Made by a program: the position numbers and the translations under genes
Notes under the pieces: generated by a model
The model's input: only the letters and a program-made list of their open reading frames with translations
Database searches by the model: none
Told to the model about the DNA's origin: nothing
From: DATEDA01 sp035286595
Lineage (GTDB): Bacteria > Pseudomonadota > Gammaproteobacteria > Burkholderiales > SG8-39
Direction of reading: 5' to 3'
Assembly: GCA_035286595.1 (NCBI GenBank)
Contig: DATEDA010000087.1
Span: 1-9,534 of the forward strand
Length of the DNA: 9,534 nucleotides
Part shown: positions 6,676 to 9,534 of the stretch, in pieces
How the letters are laid out: every line of letters begins with the position of its first letter
How positions within the stretch are numbered: position 1 is the stretch's first letter

Positions 6676-7116
6676 TCACTTCCCGCGCGCGAAGCGCATC
6701 GTGCCGGAGTCGAGGGGCAGGTCGAAAAACAGCTTGCCGCCTTCGATGAAGAAGATCGTCGCCCGCTGCAGATCCTTGAGATACCGGCTGTCGAGCGACC
6801 CCGGCGGGCAGGCCATTCGCGTCGTGGCAATGGGGCCGAACTCGATGCGGCCCTCGCGGATCTTGTAGCTGCCGCGGCCGCGGTTGCAATCGGCGCGGAC
6901 CAGCACGGCCCCGCCGGGCTGGAGCTCGAGCGTGTACCGCTCGGGGTTGGCGGTGCCGATCGTCTCGACCGGAGTCACCGTGGCCTCCCAGTGCCAGACG
7001 CCGATTGCGGCCTCGGGGGTACGTACCCGGGCGGCGCCTTTATCGTGGGGAGCGCCACTGCAGCCGGCGAGCGCGACGAATCCGGTCAGGGAGAGCGTGA
7101 GCAGACAGTAGCGCAT
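6676..7116 (-). CDS. META-domain lipoprotein (HslJ-like)
   Basis: 146 residues. A lipoprotein signal (MRYCLLTLSLTGFVALAGC) ends in the lipobox L-A-G-C with C19 as the predicted lipidated residue. The mature part carries a META/HslJ-type domain: W41 and W43, YTLELQPGGAV (61-71), ADCNRGRGSY (75-84), FGPIATTRMACPPGSLD (93-109) and a C-terminal GGKLFFDLPLDSGTMRF. C77 and C103 could pair in a disulfide. These domains occur in envelope proteins linked to stress or antibiotic tolerance (HslJ, novobiocin) but have no known enzymatic activity. The ATG at 7116 begins the signal peptide. An alternative in-frame ATG near 7149 would add 11 residues (MAPPGTFTVRP) and also keep a signal sequence; neither has a strong SD. 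It is the first gene of the minus-strand cluster. Confidence 0.88.
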   Translation of the reverse strand: MRYCLLTLSLTGFVALAGCSGAPHDKGAARVRTPEAAIGVWHWEATVTPVETIGTANPERYTLELQPGGAVLVRADCNRGRGSYKIREGRIEFGPIATTRMACPPGSLDSRYLKDLQRATIFFIEGGKLFFDLPLDSGTMRFARGK

Positions 7117-7221
7117 CGGTCGCACCGTGAACGTTCCGGGTGGCGCCATTCTCGCCGATCGCGCCGCACCCGTCAGCCGGACGTCAGGTCCAGCCGCTAA
7201 AGTGGCGGCCTGCCGAACCCC
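7117..7221. promoter_or_regulatory. Divergent intergenic region between lipoprotein and methyltransferase genes
   Basis: These 105 bases separate the start of the minus-strand cluster from the plus-strand methyltransferase gene, so promoters for both directions are expected here. I find no convincing -35/-10 pair on either strand. What can be seen is a direct repeat CGTCAG at 7171-7176 and 7182-7187 (11 bases apart, one helical turn) and an inverted repeat GCCGC/GCGGC at 7193-7197 and 7205-7209 around TAAAGTG. Either could be operator-like or chance. Confidence 0.35.
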
Positions 7222-7830
7222 ATGATCCTCACCAAGCTGTTCGTCGCGAACCGCATCCGGATCTCGCAGCTCCTGATGCTGCTCATCGCGGTACTCCTCG
7301 CGGTGTCGGAGAGCCGCTGGGAGCGCACCTTCATGGACGCGGTGCTCTTCCTCTCCGGCGCGGTCCTCGTCGGCGCGGCGACCATGGGCCGGTTGTGGTG
7401 CTCGCTCTACATCGCCGGCTACAAGGACGGCACGCTCATCACCGTGGGACCGTACTCGATCTCGCGAAACCCGCTTTACTTCTTCAGCTTCGTCGGCGCG
7501 GTTGGCGTCGGCCTCGCGACCGAGACCTTCACCTTCGGCGTTCTCTTCGCGCTCTGGTTCGCGCTGTTCTATCCGGCGGTGATCCGCACCGAGGAGCGGC
7601 GGCTCCGCGAGCTGCACGGCGCGCGGTTCGACGACTACGCCCGGCGCGTGCCCCGCTTCCTGCCGCGGTTCAGCCTCCTCGTCGAGCCGGAGCACTACAC
7701 GGTGCGGCCGGTCCATTTCCGCAACCACCTCCTCGATGCGCTATGGTTCGTCTGGGGGCTGGGCCTGATCGAGCTGATCGAGGCGGTGCACATGTACCAG
7801 CTGCTGCCCACGCTCGTCTTCTGGTACTGA
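7222..7830 (+). CDS. Membrane methyltransferase of the ICMT/PEMT (phospholipid methyltransferase) type
   Basis: 202 residues with about five hydrophobic segments (near 14-29, 38-56, 84-100, 103-121, 170-200). The C-terminal half carries the family's SAM-binding signature: GPYSISRNPLYFF (76-88), E124-E125-R-R-L, H132-G133, F136-x-x-Y139 and VPRF (143-146). These proteins use SAM at the membrane face to methylate isoprenylcysteine or phosphatidylethanolamine in characterised members; in bacteria the substrate is mostly unknown, and prenylated proteins are not expected. The ATG at 7222 is the first good start; no clear SD precedes it. A C-terminal extension of about 50 residues (from 155) with one more helix lies beyond the core motif. 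The gene is divergent from the lipoprotein cluster and 58 bases before tctC, but in function it need not belong to either. Confidence 0.83.
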   Translation: MILTKLFVANRIRISQLLMLLIAVLLAVSESRWERTFMDAVLFLSGAVLVGAATMGRLWCSLYIAGYKDGTLITVGPYSISRNPLYFFSFVGAVGVGLATETFTFGVLFALWFALFYPAVIRTEERRLRELHGARFDDYARRVPRFLPRFSLLVEPEHYTVRPVHFRNHLLDALWFVWGLGLIELIEAVHMYQLLPTLVFWY

Positions 7831-7888
7831 GGCGCCTCGTGGGGTGTGCTACCGTGCATCCCGAGCCGGCAATCGCTTGGGGAACCCT

Positions 7889-8854
7889 GTGACAGGCGCT
7901 GCAGCGAGAGCGGTCGCATTCGGCCTCGTGCTATCGGTGGGCGGAGGCGCGGCCGCGTGGGCGCAGTCCGGCTATCCCGTCCCGACCGTCACCCTCGTCA
8001 CCCATTCCAGCCCGGGCGGCGGCAGCGACGTCTTCCTGCGCACGCTTGCGAAACACCTCGGACCCAGGATGGGCGTCAACTTCGCGATCGAGAACATCAC
8101 CGGCGGCAGCGGCGCCCGAGCGGTCGCCAAGGTCGCCCAGGCGCCGGCCGATGGATCGGTGCTCTACGCGACAACGCCTACCTACATCCAGACCACGCTT
8201 CTCAGCAAGCCCCAGTACGGCTACGAGAGCCTGATGCCGGTCGTGACCGTCTTCTACGATCCGGAGGTCGTTTACACGCGCGCACAATCCCCGTATCGCA
8301 CGCTCGCCGAGGCGATCGACTACGCGCGGAAGAGCCCCGGCAAGGCGAAGTGGGGCGCGGCCAACCCGGCGTCGCTCGAGCGCATCGCGATGGAGCGGCT
8401 GAGTCGCGTCACGCAGGCGCGAGCGATCATCGTGAGCTACGAGGGTGGGCGCGACCAGATGCTCGGCGTGCTGAACGGCACGCTCGACCTCGGCATCGGC
8501 GAGATCCAGGAGATGGTCGCGCAGCTCGACGCCGGCCAGGTGCGGCTCCTCGCGGTGCTGACGGCGAACCGGGCGCCGGGGCTGCCCGAGCTCGCGACCG
8601 CGCGCGAGCAGGGCATCGACGTCGTCGTGACCAAGTTCCGCGGGCTTGCCGGTCCCAGGAACCTGCCGCCGAACGTGCTCAAGGCGTGGCACGACGGCAT
8701 CAAGGCGGTCCTCGCCGATCCCGCCTACCAGAAAGAGTACCGGCGGGAGAGCCTGATCCCGGCGCTGATGGGAGCCGAGGAAGCCGGCCGCTTCACGGCG
8801 AGCTTCGCCACCGACGTCGCCGGGTCGCTGCGCGAGCTCGGCGTCATCAAGTAG
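7889..8854 (+). CDS. tctC: TctC/Bug-family periplasmic solute-binding protein
   Basis: 321 residues from a GTG at 7889, preceded by TTGGGGAA (7877-7884) at a spacing of 4 bases. The frame is open from 7844, but the added residues (CYRASRAGNRLGN) are polar and precede the SD. A signal peptide (about 1-25) ends AWA, with Q26 the first mature residue. The mature protein has the Bug/TctC layout: a YPVPTVTLVTHSSPGGGSD segment (29-47), the ENITGGSGARAVAKVA loop, then a second lobe and a C-terminus typical of the family (LREL near the end). These proteins bind carboxylates such as citrate or other organic acids in the periplasm and deliver them to TctAB. The ligand cannot be read from sequence. The family is greatly expanded in Burkholderiales, and many members are orphans. 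Here tctB follows after 16 bases. Confidence 0.92.
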   Translation: MTGAAARAVAFGLVLSVGGGAAAWAQSGYPVPTVTLVTHSSPGGGSDVFLRTLAKHLGPRMGVNFAIENITGGSGARAVAKVAQAPADGSVLYATTPTYIQTTLLSKPQYGYESLMPVVTVFYDPEVVYTRAQSPYRTLAEAIDYARKSPGKAKWGAANPASLERIAMERLSRVTQARAIIVSYEGGRDQMLGVLNGTLDLGIGEIQEMVAQLDAGQVRLLAVLTANRAPGLPELATAREQGIDVVVTKFRGLAGPRNLPPNVLKAWHDGIKAVLADPAYQKEYRRESLIPALMGAEEAGRFTASFATDVAGSLRELGVIK

Positions 8855-8870
8855 CGCCGCCGGGACGTCC

Positions 8871-9323
8871 GTGCGCCGCGATCTCGTTTGCGCCGCGCTC
8901 GGCCTGGCGCTTGCCGTCGCGTACTACGCCGCAGCGGACGCGCTGCCGAGGAGCCTGCTCGCCGACGGCGTCGGCGCCGAGGGGGTGCCGAAGCTGCTCG
9001 CCGTGGTGCTCGCGGTGCTGTCGGTCGTGGTCGGTGCGCGGAGCTTGCTTCCCGGGGCGCCTGCCGCGAGTGCGGGCGGCCCTGGCCTTAGCCGGCACCT
9101 GCGCGCGCTCGGCGTCGCCGCGCTCGGCGCCGCATTCGTTACCCTTGCGCCGGTGCTCGGCTACCCGCTCGCGCTGGCGCTGCTGCTCCTTGCCGCAGCG
9201 CTGTACTACGGGGCGGCGCTGCGGCTGCAGGTCGTGCTCTACGCGGGCGGCACCGCCGCGATCCTCTGGCTCATCTTCGCGCGGGTGCTCGGCGTCGCGA
9301 TGCCCGCCGGCCTCTTCGGCTGA
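8871..9323 (+). CDS. tctB: TctB-family small membrane subunit of tripartite tricarboxylate transporter
   Basis: 150 residues from a GTG at 8871, 16 bases after tctC. Four hydrophobic helices are visible (about 5-22, 39-58, 79-95, 98-114/121-140 as the last pair), matching the four-helix TctB subunit. The family-typical ending is present: a last helix followed by FARVLGVAMPAGLFG (136-150). TctB pairs with the large permease TctA in the inner membrane to import the substrate handed over by TctC. No strong SD is seen and initiation probably depends on coupling to tctC. TctB sequences diverge widely, so recognition rests on topology, the C-terminal motif and operon position. Confidence 0.88.
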   Translation: MRRDLVCAALGLALAVAYYAAADALPRSLLADGVGAEGVPKLLAVVLAVLSVVVGARSLLPGAPAASAGGPGLSRHLRALGVAALGAAFVTLAPVLGYPLALALLLLAAALYYGAALRLQVVLYAGGTAAILWLIFARVLGVAMPAGLFG

Positions 9324-9328
9324 ATCGC

Positions 9329-9534
9329 ATGCCCGAGCTCGCCCTGGCCTGGAAGGCGCTCGCGACGAGCTGGGCCATTCCGGCGGCGTTCCTCTTCTTC
9401 GGCATCCCGCAGCTGCCGCTCGTGCTCGGCGTCGTACTCGGCTTCATGGTCGAGTCGAACTACCGCCGGGCGCTGGTGCTGTCGAGCGGCGATCATTCGA
9501 TCTTCGTGCAGGACCCGATCTCGCTCGGTCTCCT
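9329..9534 (+). pseudogene. tctA: tctA remnant: apparent start fused to the TctA C-terminus (runs off window)
   Basis: Starting at ATG 9329, 5 bases after the tctB stop, the frame is open to the window end (68 full codons). Residues from about 16 on (AIPAAFLFFGIPQLPLVLGVVLGFMVES, then YRRALVLSSGDHSIFVQDPISL) match the last ~60 residues of TctA, where the pattern PLVLG-hhLG-hhE-x-x-RRAL-LS-GD-x-x-hF-x-x-PIS closes the ~500-residue permease. The normal N-terminal half of TctA (the G-x-LPG-x-GP region and ~10 helices) is missing. The first ~15 residues (MPELALAWKALATSW) look like a TctA start, so the likeliest reading is a large in-frame internal deletion. Alternatives are an assembly collapse or a separately encoded C-terminal piece. 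As it stands it could not form a working permease. Confidence 0.72.

Noticed and set aside
3395..6868. A 1157-codon open frame on the plus strand across the aminopeptidase, membrane-protein and lipoprotein genes
   Set aside because: It is antisense to three well-recognised genes. Its product is an Arg/Glu/Ala/Leu-rich sequence without domains or motifs, the usual result of high-GC codon use on the opposite strand.
6653..6889. A longer TIGR02206 protein beginning at 6889
   Set aside because: The extra 79 residues overlap the lipoprotein gene in another frame, are Arg/Pro-rich and not membrane-like. The GTG at 6652 gives the normal family length.
7844..7888. An upstream GTG start for TctC at 7844
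   Set aside because: It would put 15 polar residues before the signal peptide and lies ahead of the TTGGGGAA ribosome binding site that serves the GTG at 7889.
7831..7888. A terminator or regulatory element between the methyltransferase gene and tctC
   Set aside because: The 58 bases show no stem with a T-run and no convincing promoter hexamers. Only the tctC ribosome binding site is recognisable.

Overview
This is a high-GC window with G/C-rich third codon positions. The gene families suggest a betaproteobacterium, probably Burkholderiales or a related lineage: paired pilT/pilU retraction ATPases, a TctC-type periplasmic binding protein, a stand-alone RlmL half, and a 20-bp palindrome of the kind scattered through betaproteobacterial genomes. 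The taxon is inferred from gene content only; there is no marker RNA or phage/plasmid hallmark here.

Layout, left to right. (1) Positions 1-1663, plus strand: the 3' end of pilT and a complete pilU, the two ATPases that depolymerise type IV pili. The gap between them holds a GC hairpin, and an inverted repeat whose loop is the pilU Shine-Dalgarno sequence. (2) Positions 1664-1778: a convergent intergenic region with a perfect palindromic repeat and a very clean bidirectional Rho-independent terminator. (3) Positions 7116 down to 1779, minus strand: a tightly packed five-gene set. In transcription order these are a META-domain lipoprotein, a TIGR02206/TMEM164-like membrane protein, a secreted M1 aminopeptidase, the 23S rRNA methyltransferase RlmL (overlapping the aminopeptidase stop by ATGA), and a small Rho-N-domain protein with a basic coiled-coil tail. 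(4) Positions 7117-7221: a short divergent intergenic region. (5) Positions 7222-7830, plus strand: a membrane methyltransferase of the ICMT/PEMT type. (6) Positions 7889-9534, plus strand: a tripartite tricarboxylate transporter set, tctC and tctB, followed by an open frame that already matches the extreme C-terminus of TctA within its first ~20 codons. It therefore looks like a tctA gene with nearly all of its body missing.

Functional reading: three of the five minus-strand products are predicted for the envelope or membrane (lipoprotein, polytopic membrane protein, secreted peptidase) and two act on RNA or nucleic acid (RlmL, Rho-N protein). Shared transcription is inferred from spacing and overlap; shared function is not shown. 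I see no defence island, CRISPR array, insertion sequence, tRNA or rRNA. No feature here convincingly amounts to a new multi-gene system. The best leads are the tctA stub, the SD-in-loop repeat before pilU, the Rho-N/RlmL pairing, and the TMEM164-like protein next to a lipoprotein gene.
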